A stretch of DNA of 6,403 nt from Planctomycetota bacterium (GTDB taxonomy: Bacteria; Planctomycetota; UBA1135): contig JAKVCF010000129.1 in assembly GCA_022447335.1 (NCBI GenBank), positions 1 through 6,403 of the forward strand. Reading direction: 5' to 3'. Below the pieces are notes generated by a model. It did no database searches, was not told the origin of the DNA, and was given only the letters and a program-made list of their open reading frames with translations. The translations under genes were made by a program, and so were the position numbers. This document shows, piece by piece, positions 6,380 to 6,403 of the stretch (position 1 is the stretch's first letter; each line of letters starts with the position of its first letter).

Positions 6380-6403
6380 ATGGAGACCTCAGCTCGCCCG
6401 GTG
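6322..6403 (-). other. Upstream region of the three-gene operon, possibly holding a promoter or the edge of a neighbour
   Basis: This 82-base stretch precedes the propeller lipoprotein start. No Shine-Dalgarno site at normal spacing precedes GTG 6321; GAAG lies only one base away. A short inverted repeat CGCTT/AAGCG (6321-6325 and 6339-6343) touches the start codon. No convincing -35/-10 pair was found; TTGAAG at 6376-6371 is the closest -35-like hexamer but has no good -10 partner. The right edge could be the tail of a minus-strand gene (an open frame ends with TAA at 6369-6367, reading PGELRSPFLEA) or the start of a plus-strand gene (ATG 6380, METSARPV). The visible sequence cannot decide between these. 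Confidence 0.4.

Noticed and set aside
1..6403. CRISPR arrays, tRNA or rRNA genes, insertion sequences, integration sites
   Set aside because: No regularly spaced repeats, cloverleaf-like segments, transposase motifs or terminal inverted repeats were seen; nearly the whole window is accounted for by five protein-coding genes.

Overview
The window reads as a piece of chromosome from a Planctomycetota bacterium, or less likely another PVC-group lineage such as Verrucomicrobiota. The main reason is a PSCyt1/DUF1549/DUF1553 ('PSD1') cytochrome-like gene immediately followed by a DUF1501 gene, a pair massively expanded in planctomycetes. Moderately GC-rich coding sequence, GTG starts and the lack of Shine-Dalgarno sites fit that assignment. 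No mobile element, RNA gene, CRISPR array or tRNA was seen.

Layout: two converging transcription units meet at about 1290-1335. On the + strand, 2-187 is the C-terminal end of a gene that looks like a Gfo/Idh/MocA sugar oxidoreductase. It is followed after 2 bases by an aldose 1-epimerase (190-1290) with an apparent lipoprotein signal. On the - strand, reading from right to left, three genes overlap tightly. These are a YCF48/BNR-type beta-propeller lipoprotein (6321-5281), a PSD1 family secreted cytochrome-like protein with two CxxCH motifs (5284-2789), and a Tat-exported DUF1501 protein of the alkaline phosphatase/sulfatase-like fold (2792-1335). Both junctions are 4-base start/stop overlaps (GTGA and ATGA), so the three genes are almost certainly one translationally coupled operon.

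How they may work together: the + strand pair suggests sugar processing (oxidation and mutarotation). The - strand trio is predicted to be exported by three routes: lipoprotein, Sec and Tat. It would form an envelope-located module of propeller, heme protein and metallo-hydrolase-like partner whose reaction is unknown. PSD1/DUF1501 pairs are widespread but biochemically uncharacterised, and the coupled propeller gene is the most interesting lead here. Small regulatory candidates are a C(UUCG)G hairpin abutting the PSD1 start codon, an imperfect stem-loop between the convergent units, and a 10-base direct repeat upstream of the trio.
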